Shown one piece after another: positions 23,449 to 31,320 of a stretch of DNA of 36,089 nt. Under the pieces are notes generated by a model. It made no database searches. It was not told the origin of the DNA and saw only the letters and a list, made by a program, of their open reading frames with translations. The position numbers and the translations under genes were made by a program. The stretch is taken from positions 1 through 36,089 of the forward strand of contig QBLU01000038.1 in the NCBI GenBank assembly GCA_003241875.1, given 5' to 3'. The stretch's first letter is position 1. Each line of letters begins with the position of its first letter. Source of the DNA: Alphaproteobacteria bacterium. Lineage in GTDB: Bacteria > Pseudomonadota > Alphaproteobacteria > Sphingomonadales > Sphingomonadaceae.

Positions 23449-24180
23449 TCACGATTTGGCGGTCGGATCCTCGCCGGTGCTTCGGCGCAACGCTGCGTGG
23501 ACGCGTACACGTTCGAACAACTGGTCAAGATCCTCGCGCGCGATATCGAAGGTTTCGCCGAGATCGGCGAGGGCGGCGTCGAGGTCCTCCGGATGGGGTA
23601 CGGGGTCATCGCCTGCAACGAACGGCGGCGCAGCGGTGACGGCGGTTCGATGCGGATAGGAATGCCGCGACATCCTGTGGAAGAGCAAGCCGGCGGCCGT
23701 GAGTATCACGGCATTGACGCCGACGGGCAGGATCGGGAACATCCAGCCTGCTGCCGCAACCGCAGGTCCGCCGATGACCGCGGTCAGCGCTGCTGCGCCG
23801 CCGGGCGGATGCAGGCAACGCAACAGCGACATGGCGAGGATCGCGCCGCCCACCGCCAACCCGCTTGCGAGTGCGACCGATGGCACAACCGCCGCCACCG
23901 CCACGCCGACCAGTGCTGATACGATGTTGCCGCCGATCACCGACCAGGGCTGGGCGAGCGGACTGGCCGGGACGACAAAGATCAGGACTGCGGAAGCGCC
24001 CATCGGCGCGACCAGCAAGAGCCACGCTGAGGTGTCGCCCACAACCACCGCGGATGCCACCGCCGTGAGCGCGATGCCCACGGCGGCCCCACCGCAGGCG
24101 GCCAATCGGTCGCCAAACGATGCGCCGGCTAGAATTGGGGCAAAAAAGGTTCGCACGCGTGTTCCTGCCTGAAATTGCAT
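23449..24180 (-). CDS. HPP family membrane protein
   Basis: 243 residues. Four to five membrane helices cover about 25-185, with the family's namesake HPP in LRCLHPPGGAAALTA (124-126) and GVNAVILTAAGLLFHR after it. The cytosolic tail (ALADLGETFDIAREDLDQLF) ends without the CBS domains found in longer relatives. HPP proteins have been linked to nitrite transport in plants and cyanobacteria; the role here is unknown. Convergent with the 23091 gene. Confidence 0.85.
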   Translation of the reverse strand: MQFQAGTRVRTFFAPILAGASFGDRLAACGGAAVGIALTAVASAVVVGDTSAWLLLVAPMGASAVLIFVVPASPLAQPWSVIGGNIVSALVGVAVAAVVPSVALASGLAVGGAILAMSLLRCLHPPGGAAALTAVIGGPAVAAAGWMFPILPVGVNAVILTAAGLLFHRMSRHSYPHRTAVTAAPPFVAGDDPVPHPEDLDAALADLGETFDIAREDLDQLFERVRVHAALRRSTGEDPTAKS

Positions 24181-24274
24181 CGTTGTTGCAGCTTGGGCGC
24201 TGCCAAGCCAAGGCGGAATTCCATGAAGGGCATCGTTTGAAGCGCCTCCGACATATCGGAATGCTGAATTAGCG

Positions 24275-25111
24275 CTAACGTTCAGTGAGGACCTTTGCCA
24301 TCATGCTAACGAGCTCGGCGATGGGCCCGTCGCCTTCCCAAGCATAGATCGAGAGCTCGAGCGATGCCTCCGGTGTAAAAATGGCGCTGCGCCGGACGGC
24401 GTGGCCAGCGGTCGTGCTGACCGGGAGCACAGACACGCCCAAGCCCGCCTCGATCGCCGACAGCACGCTCGCCAGACTATTGCCGGTAAAGGCGATGTAC
24501 CAGCGCCGCTGCGACCGCTCGATCCGATCAATCATCAGGTCACGGTAAAGCCCACCGGGAGGGAAGGTTACCAGCGGGATAGGCTCGGGCCAGGCGTCAA
24601 GTTGCTCAGCGGCCTCGAACCAGGACAGCGGCTCGGGGAAGCTCGCACGGGCGTCGCTGTCCGCCACCGCCGCCTTTACGATGGCGATATCGAACTCGCC
24701 CGCGCGATACCGCTTTGACAAATCGCGGCTGAGGCCGGTTGTAACGTCGAGTCGGATTTCGCGGTGGCGTTCGGCAAAGCATGCGAACTGCCGGCTCATT
24801 GCAGAGGTGACGATATCGTCCGGAACGCCGATGCGAATAGTTGCAGTTCCGGCCGGGTCGGCTAGCAGCACCTCAGCTTCCTCCTGCAACGCTAGCAGGC
24901 GCCGCGCATAGCCGATCAATCGCTCACCCGCCGGCGTCAGCACGACCGGGCGCGCCAGCCGGTCGATCAGGCGCTGTCCGACCGCCGATTCAAGTCGTCC
25001 CAGTTGCTGGCTGACCGTCGACTGTGTGGAATTGAGGCGATCCGCGGCGATCGTGAAGCTTGCCGTATCGACGACAGCGACGAAGGTGCGCAACAGTCGG
25101 GGATCGAGCAT
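24275..25111 (-). CDS. LysR-type transcriptional regulator
   Basis: 278 residues. N-terminal winged helix: LLRTFVAVVDTASFTIAADR and STQSTVSQQLGRLESAVGQR, then the substrate-binding fold (TIRIGVPDDIVTSAMS onward). Divergent from the 25247 gene, with an inverted repeat straddling its start, the classic arrangement for self-repression and ligand-dependent control of the neighbour. Effector unknown; a purine breakdown product is an inference from the neighbour. Confidence 0.93.
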   Translation of the reverse strand: MLDPRLLRTFVAVVDTASFTIAADRLNSTQSTVSQQLGRLESAVGQRLIDRLARPVVLTPAGERLIGYARRLLALQEEAEVLLADPAGTATIRIGVPDDIVTSAMSRQFACFAERHREIRLDVTTGLSRDLSKRYRAGEFDIAIVKAAVADSDARASFPEPLSWFEAAEQLDAWPEPIPLVTFPPGGLYRDLMIDRIERSQRRWYIAFTGNSLASVLSAIEAGLGVSVLPVSTTAGHAVRRSAIFTPEASLELSIYAWEGDGPIAELVSMMAKVLTER

Positions 25112-25113
25112 GC

Positions 25114-25136
25114 AATCATTCTACTCCTGAATGATT
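25114..25136. promoter_or_regulatory. Probable LysR operator
   Basis: AATCATTC (25114-25121) and GAATGATT (25129-25136) form a perfect 8-bp inverted repeat with a 7-bp spacer containing the ATTC-N7-GAAT form of the T-N11-A box. A second, TCATT-CGCA-AATGA, lies near 25152. Both are in the gap shared by the LysR gene and the hydroxyisourate hydrolase gene. Confidence 0.65.
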
Positions 25137-25246
25137 CCTATTCAAACATGTCATTCGCAAATGAAGCCGCTGACGGTTATGCGTGCCTGCAAGGTCGGGC
25201 ATCATCGTCGATAGCGTGCGCATCGTTTCAGCAAGGAAGGCTCCCT

Positions 25247-25645
25247 GTGAAAATCATCAACATCCCGCTTGCGCTGCTGCTTGGCGCTGCCGCGCTTCCC
25301 GCGGCCGCGGCTGAAATCTCGACCCACGTCCTTGACCTGGCTCGTGGCGTCGGCGGCACGGCAGTGCCGGTCACCCTTTCGAAGCGCGACGCTGGCGGCG
25401 CCTGGGTCCCGGTCGGTACGGGCCAGACCGACGCCAATGGCCGCGTGCGCAGTTTCGACGACGCCAAAGCTTTCGGTACTGGCACATATCGTCTTCAGTT
25501 CGACATGACTCGCTACCCGGATGCGTCCGCGACGCCGTTCTTCCCTGAAATCACATTGACGTTTACCGTGGCCGATGCGGCAGCACATTATCATGTGCCA
25601 GTCGTCGTCAGCCCATACGGTTACTCCACCTATCGGGGGAACTGA
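25247..25645 (+). CDS. Exported 5-hydroxyisourate hydrolase-like (transthyretin-like) protein
   Basis: 132 residues with a signal peptide (MKIINIPLALLLGAAALPAAA). Mature motifs: ISTHVLDLARGVGGTAVPVT, FFPEITLTF, and C-terminal YHVPVVVSPYGYSTYRGN. Family enzymes hydrolyse 5-hydroxyisourate in urate breakdown, and the terminal YRGS tetrapeptide is conserved; here it is YRGN. GTG start chosen for its AAGGAAGG Shine-Dalgarno and signal peptide. No urate oxidase or OHCU decarboxylase is nearby. Two nucleotides separate it from the next gene. Confidence 0.88.
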   Translation: MKIINIPLALLLGAAALPAAAAEISTHVLDLARGVGGTAVPVTLSKRDAGGAWVPVGTGQTDANGRVRSFDDAKAFGTGTYRLQFDMTRYPDASATPFFPEITLTFTVADAAAHYHVPVVVSPYGYSTYRGN

Positions 25646-25647
25646 AC

Positions 25648-26136
25648 ATGGCCGGTGCTCTGATGCTCCTGCTGTCGGCAGCGGCGATTGCAGCGCCTGC
25701 GGTGCCGCTGGAGCGCAAAACAGTGTCGCTGGCGCTCGCCAACGAACTGGCCAGCGCGGCCATCGCATCGTGCCGCGCAACAGGCAGGGAAGCCGTTGTC
25801 GCAGTCGTCGATCGCGGCGGTAACTTGGTTGCGCTCCAGCGCGGCGATGACGTCGGTCCGCACAACACGCTTGCGGCCCAGCGCAAGGCCTTTACGGCCT
25901 TGTCGACGAAAACGAGCACCTCCACGCTGGCCGATCGCGCTGCGTCCGATCCGACGTCGCGCAACCTCGTCACTGTACCGGAGCTATTGCTGCTCCGCGG
26001 CGGCCAGCCTCTATCGGTTGCGGGCGATGTGATCGGTGCAATCGGCGTTGCCGGAGCGGGTGGAGCGCCCAATGATGACCGCTGCGCATCTGAAGCGAAC
26101 AGCAAGGTGCTGCCGGCATCCAAGCCGCGTTCGTGA
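25648..26136 (+). CDS. Exported GlcG/HbpS-family protein
   Basis: 162 residues with a short signal peptide (MAGALMLLLSAAAIAA). LALANELASAAIASCRATGR, AVVAVVDRGGNLVALQR and GDVIGAIGVAGAGGAPNDDR are the GlcG/HbpS (DUF336) signatures. Members bind haem or small ligands, or have an unknown role beside glycolate and catabolic genes. Co-transcribed with the hydroxyisourate hydrolase gene (gap 2 nt), probably under the LysR regulator. Confidence 0.85.
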   Translation: MAGALMLLLSAAAIAAPAVPLERKTVSLALANELASAAIASCRATGREAVVAVVDRGGNLVALQRGDDVGPHNTLAAQRKAFTALSTKTSTSTLADRAASDPTSRNLVTVPELLLLRGGQPLSVAGDVIGAIGVAGAGGAPNDDRCASEANSKVLPASKPRS

Positions 26137-26142
26137 ACGTCG

Positions 26143-27102
26143 GTGCCAGAGGCATTGCAACATTCGCGATCTTCCGCCTTGGCGCGGTTGATCAGCCGCG
26201 TGTGGGCAATGCCCTACATCCTGCTCACGTTCACGGCTCTGTTCTGGGCCGGCAATTCAATCGTGGGGCGGGGCGCACGCGAAATGGTGCCGCCGCTAGC
26301 GTTGTCGTTCTGGCGGTGGAGTCTCGCCCTCCTGATCCTGCTGCCCTTTGCCTGGCCGCATTTGCGCCGCGACGCAGCAAACCTTCGCAGCGCCTGGAAA
26401 TGGCTGGTCGTCCTCGGCGTGTTGGGGATCGGGACCTTCAACACGCTTCTCTACACCGGCCTGCAGACCACGAGTGCTGTCAACGGCCTGCTCTTGCAGT
26501 CGCTTCAGCCCGGCCTGATTCTGCTGCTGGGGGCTTTGCTGTTCGCCGAACGCACGCGCCTTCTGCAACTGCTTGGCATCGCGCTATCGATCGTCGGCGC
26601 CCTTGTGATCATTTCAAAAGGTGATCTGGCTTCGCTGCTGGCGCTCGAATTCGATCGGGGCGATCTCGTCATTGGCGCCGCCGTGATCGTTTGGTCACTT
26701 TATTCCGTGTTGTTGCGAAAGCGCCCCAAGGTACATCCCCTCAGCTTTCTGGCTGCCACGCTGGCCGTCGGCGTCAGCGTTGTATGCCCTTTCTACCTTG
26801 CAGAAATCGCCAGCGGTCGGCTTATCGAGAGTCGGCCCGAAAGCTGGCTTGCGATTGCCTATGTCTGTGTATTTCCCTCACTCATTGCCTATCTATGCTT
26901 CAACCGCGGTGTCGAACTTCTCGGGTCGGCCGCCGCGAGCCTCTATCTCAATATCATGCCCGTCATCGGCGCAGTCCTCGCCACCATGTTTCTGGGGGAG
27001 GCGATCCGATGGTTCCACTTTGCCGGCATGCTATCGATCGGTATCGGCATCGTCTGCGCAACGAGAAAATCGTCGCGCACCGGACCGAGCCCGGACTCTT
27101 GA
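26143..27102 (+). CDS. EamA/DMT-family transporter
   Basis: 319 residues as drawn from GTG 26143, with ten hydrophobic helices in two EamA repeats (ILLTFTALFWAGNSIVGRGA begins the first; VIGAAVIVWSLYSVLLRKRP the second). An ATG at 26209 is an equally good start, leaving MPYILLTF. Likely exports small metabolites. Only 6 nt follow the GlcG gene, so it probably belongs to the LysR-linked operon. Confidence 0.88.
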   Translation: MPEALQHSRSSALARLISRVWAMPYILLTFTALFWAGNSIVGRGAREMVPPLALSFWRWSLALLILLPFAWPHLRRDAANLRSAWKWLVVLGVLGIGTFNTLLYTGLQTTSAVNGLLLQSLQPGLILLLGALLFAERTRLLQLLGIALSIVGALVIISKGDLASLLALEFDRGDLVIGAAVIVWSLYSVLLRKRPKVHPLSFLAATLAVGVSVVCPFYLAEIASGRLIESRPESWLAIAYVCVFPSLIAYLCFNRGVELLGSAAASLYLNIMPVIGAVLATMFLGEAIRWFHFAGMLSIGIGIVCATRKSSRTGPSPDS

Positions 27103-27219
27103 CCGCGCCGCACGATGTTCCGTTCAACCACCGAGTCGCCGGAACCGACATCGCGCAACGCTTTGTGTCGAGGTCGGCTTGCGCGGGACATTCCGGATCG
27201 ACTGCGTTATCTGTCAGCG

Positions 27220-28218
27220 ATGAATATGAATTTCTTCAAATCGGCCTCACGCGCCTTGCCGGACCTGGCCATCGATTTCGGGACGGCGAATACCCGCGTG
27301 GTGGCGCCTGGCCGCGGCATTGTGTTCGACGAGCCATCGCTCTGTTGCTTCAGCCTCGACGATGTTCGTCCGCAGTTGATCGCTGCCGGCAATGATGCGC
27401 TTCCGATGCTGGATCGGACCGGACGCAGCGGCCGCATTGCCCGGCCACTGGCGCGGGGGGTTCTGGACGACATCGGAGCGGGCCGAGAAATGCTTCGCTA
27501 CGCCATCAGTCGGAGCGGCTTGAGCCGCCGGTTGCGGGCGCTGCACGCGGTCATCGGAATCCCGGCGGACGCGACACAAGCGGAGGCCAACGCGCTGATG
27601 ACGACAGCACGCGATGCCGGGCTCGGGCATGTCGAGTTGATCCCCGAGCCTTTGGCTGCAGCAATCGGCGTGGGCCTTCCTGTCTGGGAAAGCCAAGGCG
27701 CCATGATCCTCGAATGTGGCGCTGGGACGACAGAAGTCGTTGTCCTGTCGATGGGTGCAATATGCTTGCGGCGATCGGTTCGCCTGGGTGGGCTTGCGCT
27801 GGATGCGGCAATTGCCGAACATTTGCAGATCCGGCACAAGTTGCTGATCGGGGCTGCGACGGCCGAGCGGCTAAAGCTTGATGTCGTTGGGCCGGTTGGA
27901 AAGTCGTCTGACACGATCGCGGTCAAGGGCCGGAGTGTTGTCGTCGGCGGGCCAGCGACGATCGAGATCAAGCGGCGCGAACTGGAGACGATCGTTGAAC
28001 GTCATGCGATGAGCATTCTCGCTGTGGTACGGGACGCTCTAAGTGAGACATCCCCTGAACTGTCGCGCGATATCCATGACAATGGCATCATGCTGACAGG
28101 AGGCTGCGCGGCGATCGGCATGATTGGGCAGGCCGTCCGTGATGGCACCGGCTTGGCGACCCATGTCGCCGATGATGCCTTGCACTGCGTGGCCAACGGA
28201 CTTTGCCGGGCCGCCTGA
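27220..28218 (+). CDS. Divergent MreB-family actin-like protein
   Basis: 332 residues. Phosphate-1 loop LAIDFGTANTRVVAPGRGIV, ARPLARGVLDD, VIGIPADATQAEANAL, IPEPLAAAIGVGLPVW, and adenosine motif MLTGGCAAIG identify MreB. The phosphate-2 loop is altered: ILECGAGTTEVV replaces the usual D-I-G-G-G-T-T-E, so Glu165 stands where MreB has Asp. The usual amphipathic N-terminus is replaced by MNMNFFKSASRALPD. It is not in an mreBCD operon, so it looks like a second, specialised paralogue. ATG 27220 chosen; the earlier frame has no family sequence. Confidence 0.88.
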   Translation: MNMNFFKSASRALPDLAIDFGTANTRVVAPGRGIVFDEPSLCCFSLDDVRPQLIAAGNDALPMLDRTGRSGRIARPLARGVLDDIGAGREMLRYAISRSGLSRRLRALHAVIGIPADATQAEANALMTTARDAGLGHVELIPEPLAAAIGVGLPVWESQGAMILECGAGTTEVVVLSMGAICLRRSVRLGGLALDAAIAEHLQIRHKLLIGAATAERLKLDVVGPVGKSSDTIAVKGRSVVVGGPATIEIKRRELETIVERHAMSILAVVRDALSETSPELSRDIHDNGIMLTGGCAAIGMIGQAVRDGTGLATHVADDALHCVANGLCRAA

Positions 28219-28350
28219 CGCTGTGTGCTGTTCCGTCTGACTTGATCCCGGCACACCCCTTTTTCCAGATAGCCGACCCCTCCCGTCGGCACGTCTCGGC
28301 GTCGGCGTTCGTTGCTGCGATGCGACCTAGTCCTTTGCGACCAGGACCAA

Positions 28351-28806
28351 TTACGTTTCCTGCAGGGACTTCCTGGTTTCGAATATGGCCAGCAAGGCAT
28401 CGGTTCGCCGGTCTAGGAGGTCGGCCAACGAGTGGCGTTCGAGCACGGCGAAGAACGCCGCGAGGGCTTCGTCGATCACGCTGGTCAGCCGACATGCCGG
28501 GGCGATGGGGCATTGCGGGCAATCGAGCAGCGTCAGTCCCTCAGCACCGGTTTGGGTTTCGCTAGCCCGCATTACGGCGCCAACGTTAATCGCGCTCGCG
28601 GCGCGGGCCAACCGGATGCCGCCGTGGCGGCCACGAACGCTGGTGACGTAGCCGGCCTTGCCGAGCTGGTGGACGACCTTCATCAGGTGGTTCTGCGAAA
28701 TGCCATAGGCGCGGGCCATCTCAGGAATGGTGCACACGCGATCGGGTCGTGCGCCGAGATACAGCAGCACGCGCATGGCGTAATCGGTATGGCGGGTGAG
28801 GCGCAT
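28351..28806 (-). CDS. Rrf2-family NO-sensing regulator, NsrR-like
   Basis: 151 residues. N-terminal winged helix (MRLTRHTDYAMRVLLYLGAR, then ISQNHLMKVVHQLGKAGYV and RGRHGGIRLA). Three cysteines at 96, 99 and 105 (LLDCPQCPIAPACRL) fit an iron-sulphur cluster site, and Asp8 matches the Asp ligand known in Streptomyces NsrR. NsrR represses NO detoxification genes until nitrosylation of its cluster. Divergent from a truncated haemoglobin operon, which supports the role. Cysteine spacing (C-x2-C-x5-C) is a little tighter than E. coli NsrR. Confidence 0.85.
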   Translation of the reverse strand: MRLTRHTDYAMRVLLYLGARPDRVCTIPEMARAYGISQNHLMKVVHQLGKAGYVTSVRGRHGGIRLARAASAINVGAVMRASETQTGAEGLTLLDCPQCPIAPACRLTSVIDEALAAFFAVLERHSLADLLDRRTDALLAIFETRKSLQET

Positions 28807-28826
28807 AGGACCCTGTCAGTCTGCCG

Positions 28827-28844
28827 GAATATACATGTAAATTC
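28827..28844. promoter_or_regulatory. Palindromic operator 1, NsrR-like promoter region
   Basis: GAATATACATGTAAATTC is an 18-bp near-perfect palindrome (16 of 18 positions). It lies 20 bp from the regulator start and partly overlaps the probable -35 region of the haemoglobin operon, so it could serve both directions. Confidence 0.6.
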
Positions 28845-28845
28845 G

Positions 28846-28880
28846 TTGCATCTTTCGTCTGCAAGGAATACATATATTCA
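28846..28880 (+). promoter_or_regulatory. Promoter of the truncated haemoglobin operon with operator 2
   Basis: TTGCAT (28846-28851), 17 bp, TACATA (28869-28874) is a plausible sigma-70 promoter. GAATA-CATA-TATTC (28866-28879) is a second palindrome directly over the -10, positioned for repression. Shine-Dalgarno GGAG follows at 28892-28895. Confidence 0.5.
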
Positions 28881-28903
28881 CGATACATGATTGGAGTCGA
28901 GCG

Positions 28904-29308
28904 ATGGCCGACGGGCACGACATTACCGAGGCTCAGATTGCAGCGTTGATCCCGCGTTTTTATGGCCGGGTTCGGGCCGATGCGATGATCGGGCCGGTAT
29001 TTGCCGGCGCGATCGACCATTGGCCGCCGCATCTTGAGAAGCTGGTGGCGTTCTGGTCGTCGGTGATGCTGACGACCGGTCGCTACAAGGGCAATCCGAT
29101 GGCGGCGCACATGAAGCACCTCGCCATCATCACGCCGCCGATGTTCGATCGTTGGCTCGAACTGTGGGCACAGGTGACGGCCGAAACGCTGCCGGCCGAC
29201 ATTGCGGCGGTGTTGCAGGCCAAGGCCGAACGCATCGCCCAAAGCCTGAAGCTGGCGCTGTATTTCCGCCTGCCGCCGCCCGGCACGCCCGTGTTGGTGG
29301 CGGCCTGA
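28904..29308 (+). CDS. Group III truncated haemoglobin
   Basis: 134 residues. IPRFYGRVRADAMIGPVFAG, HLEKLVAFWSSVMLTTGRYK, and MAAHMKHLAIITPPMFDRWL, with proximal His72 and the FDRWLELW helix, match group III truncated globins. Such proteins bind O2 and NO and are linked to NO resistance. First gene of a rightward operon beside the NsrR-like repressor; one base separates it from the next gene. Confidence 0.92.
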   Translation: MADGHDITEAQIAALIPRFYGRVRADAMIGPVFAGAIDHWPPHLEKLVAFWSSVMLTTGRYKGNPMAAHMKHLAIITPPMFDRWLELWAQVTAETLPADIAAVLQAKAERIAQSLKLALYFRLPPPGTPVLVAA

Positions 29309-29309
29309 C

Positions 29310-29609
29310 ATGGGCGCCTATCGATCGACACCGGTGTTCGACGAGGTGACGCTGCCCGCAGCCTTGCGCGCCGATCATCGCACCAAGGCCGGCACCTGGG
29401 GAGTCATCAACATCCTTGAAGGACAATTACGGCTGACATTTGTCGATCCGCCGGCGTCGCAAATGCTGTGGCCGGGTCATCCCGGGCTGGTGAAGCCCGG
29501 GCAGACGCACTTCGTGACACCTGTGGGCGCCATGCGGATGCGCGTCGATTTTCACGATGCAGCACCGGACATGGCGGCCCTGACAACCGCCGACGATCAG
29601 GAGGTATGA
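29310..29609 (+). CDS. YeaR/TehB-like cupin protein (DUF1971)
   Basis: 99 residues, a small cupin: STPVFDEVTLPAALRADH, KAGTWGVINILEGQLRLTF, LWPGHPGLVKPGQTHFVTP, then MRMRVDFH. Matches DUF1971, as in YeaR, which in E. coli is induced by nitrate and NO through NarL and NsrR. Its presence behind an NsrR-like gene and a globin strengthens the NO link. Molecular activity is not known. Confidence 0.85.
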   Translation: MGAYRSTPVFDEVTLPAALRADHRTKAGTWGVINILEGQLRLTFVDPPASQMLWPGHPGLVKPGQTHFVTPVGAMRMRVDFHDAAPDMAALTTADDQEV

Positions 29610-29611
29610 CC

Positions 29612-29902
29612 ATGGCCATATCGACACGGGACGACGCGCGGACCAGCAAGGCGCGAACCAGTTTCTGGCGCCTGATCGCCTATCTCGCCATCGCCGGCGT
29701 GGTGATGGTCGCGGCTGCGCTTTACTATCTCTCGCTGTATGGCCCGCTGACGCCGACTCTGATGCTGACCACCGGCGTCGGGGTGTTCGTCTCCATCTTG
29801 CTCGGGGGCGGTTTGATGGCCGCAGGATTCCTCAGTTCCAATAGCGGCCATGACGAGCGTGCCGCGGGCGCGACCACGATCCCGCCGACCGTCGACGAAT
29901 AG
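29612..29902 (+). CDS. Small two-helix membrane protein
   Basis: 96 residues: helices LIAYLAIAGVVMVAAALYYL and LMLTTGVGVFVSILLGGGLM, with a polar tail. A small protein of unknown function in the NO-response operon. AGGAGG ends about 7 nt before the ATG at 29612; an ATG at 29606 is two codons earlier. Confidence 0.72.
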   Translation: MAISTRDDARTSKARTSFWRLIAYLAIAGVVMVAAALYYLSLYGPLTPTLMLTTGVGVFVSILLGGGLMAAGFLSSNSGHDERAAGATTIPPTVDE

Positions 29903-29921
29903 CGCAACTGGAAGCCGACAA

Positions 29922-30386
29922 ATGGACGATTTCATCGTGGCACGCGTCGTTCATGTGATTGCGGTGCTGCTTTGGATCGGCGGCGTCGCCTTCGTGACAC
30001 TGGCATTGATGCCGGTGATCCGCGCTGACCAGGCACCGGCAGCGCGGATCAAGGCCTTCCACATGATCGAACGGCGCTTTTCGGCACAGGCAAAGTTTTG
30101 GGTGCTGCTGGCGGGTACCAGCGGTTTCTGGATGGTCTGGCGCTATGACATGTGGAGCCGCTTTGCCGAGCCGCGACTGTGGTGGATGCACGCGATGGTT
30201 GGCCTGTGGCTGATCTTCATGGCTATGCTGTTCGTGCTCGAACCCCTGGTTCTGCATCGCGCCATGGCAGCACCTGACCCCGAGGCGCGCAATTTTTCGC
30301 GGATGGAGCGTGTCCATCGCGCCTTGCTGGTGCTGGCGCTGATCACGTTGTTCGGGGCGGTTGCCGGCAGCCACGGCATGGCTTGA
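29922..30386 (+). CDS. CopD-like integral membrane protein
   Basis: 154 residues, four helices (VVHVIAVLLWIGGVAFVTLA, FWVLLAGTSGFWMVW, WMHAMVGLWLIFMAMLFVLE, ALLVLALITLFGAVAG). His11, His129-range and other membrane-edge histidines recall CopD/DUF2269-type haem or copper membrane proteins. Last gene of the NO operon, 19 nt after the previous stop. Function inferred only from context. Confidence 0.7.
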   Translation: MDDFIVARVVHVIAVLLWIGGVAFVTLALMPVIRADQAPAARIKAFHMIERRFSAQAKFWVLLAGTSGFWMVWRYDMWSRFAEPRLWWMHAMVGLWLIFMAMLFVLEPLVLHRAMAAPDPEARNFSRMERVHRALLVLALITLFGAVAGSHGMA

Positions 30387-30738
30387 GCATGCTGCGTGTC
30401 AAACCCCGGAGGGCCTTGTTGCTGCCTCCAAACACCTGAAGATGCCATGATGGCTCAGACCAATGGGACAATGAGGGTGGCGCGGAACCAGTGGGACCGC
30501 GCCACAGCGCACATCCTGTACCGGGATTGTCCAACGCGGAACTGGTGCAATTGCGTGTTCGCGTCATCGCGCTCGAGAATATGGTGATTGCGCTGCTTGC
30601 CGATACGTCGGCGCTTCAGCTGTCGCATGTGCCCGAAAGCTCGAGAACGACAAGGCGACCATGTGCGGGCGGTCGAAATTTGCGAAGCACAGGCTGCGCC
30701 TTCGAGAGACTGGGAAATCGCGGAACGAGCAGCCTGCG
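30387..30738 (+). pseudogene. Gene-poor stretch with a short broken frame
   Basis: A run of codons from about 30527 reads NAELVQLRVRVIALENMVIA then LLADTSALQLSHV before the frame becomes low-quality sequence. The first part looks like a helical, conserved protein segment; what follows does not, suggesting a frameshift or deletion near 30640. No intact gene is seen. Confidence 0.3.
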
Positions 30739-31191
30739 CTATTTTTGCATAGTCAAAGTCGCATCGAGCCGGGCAAGCGCGTCGCGGCGGCAACCCATAT
30801 CCCAGGTTTCGGCAATTGCGACCCAGGGGTTGGCGTTGGCGCTGCGACATGCGGCGACACTGTCGGCGCGGACGCCGCCTAGGCGAAGGGGATCCTGGCG
30901 GGTGCGGAACATCGCCACGTAGGCGTCGAGCAACGACACGTGGCCGCCAACCGCCGCAGGCGCAAGATAACGGGCGGGACCAACGACGACCTGCGTCTGG
31001 CCATCCGCATGCAACAGCACCATGCGGGCGCCGACAGGAACATCACGCAAAGCGCCGCTGGGGATGATGGCACCGGCGGGGCCAGCGCTGGCCGATGATT
31101 GCAGCACAAGTACATCGGCCAGCACCGGTGTGCTTGCCAAAGTGATTGACAGTCCAAAGAGAACCGTAGTCTTGGCAGATAGGCAAGGCAC
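30739..31191 (-). CDS. Hypothetical exported protein
   Basis: 150 residues with a signal peptide (TVLFGLSITLASTPVLA). VLVLQSSASAGPAGAIIPSG, VGARMVLLHADGQTQVVVGP and late cysteines (VAACRSANANPW; WDMGCRRDALA) suggest a secreted beta-rich protein with a possible disulphide. The PSGA-LRDVPVGARM-LL part recalls FecR-like domains, but identification is weak. GTG start with AAAGGA upstream. Confidence 0.65.
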   Translation of the reverse strand: MPCLSAKTTVLFGLSITLASTPVLADVLVLQSSASAGPAGAIIPSGALRDVPVGARMVLLHADGQTQVVVGPARYLAPAAVGGHVSLLDAYVAMFRTRQDPLRLGGVRADSVAACRSANANPWVAIAETWDMGCRRDALARLDATLTMQK

Positions 31192-31320
31192 GACTGTCCT
31201 TTCCGAATGGCTTGGCGAAACCGCAGACTGGAATTGTCATGCTGAAATGTCCCGTGTCGTGATGGCTGTGGGCGTACGAAACCTGGCGGGCAGGGGATAG
31301 GCGACCACGCTGGCGTGCGA

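Noticed and set aside
28272-28290. GCCGAC/GTCGGC hairpin between the MreB paralogue and the NsrR-like gene
   Set aside because: Six-base stem without a T tract in either direction; too weak to call a terminator.
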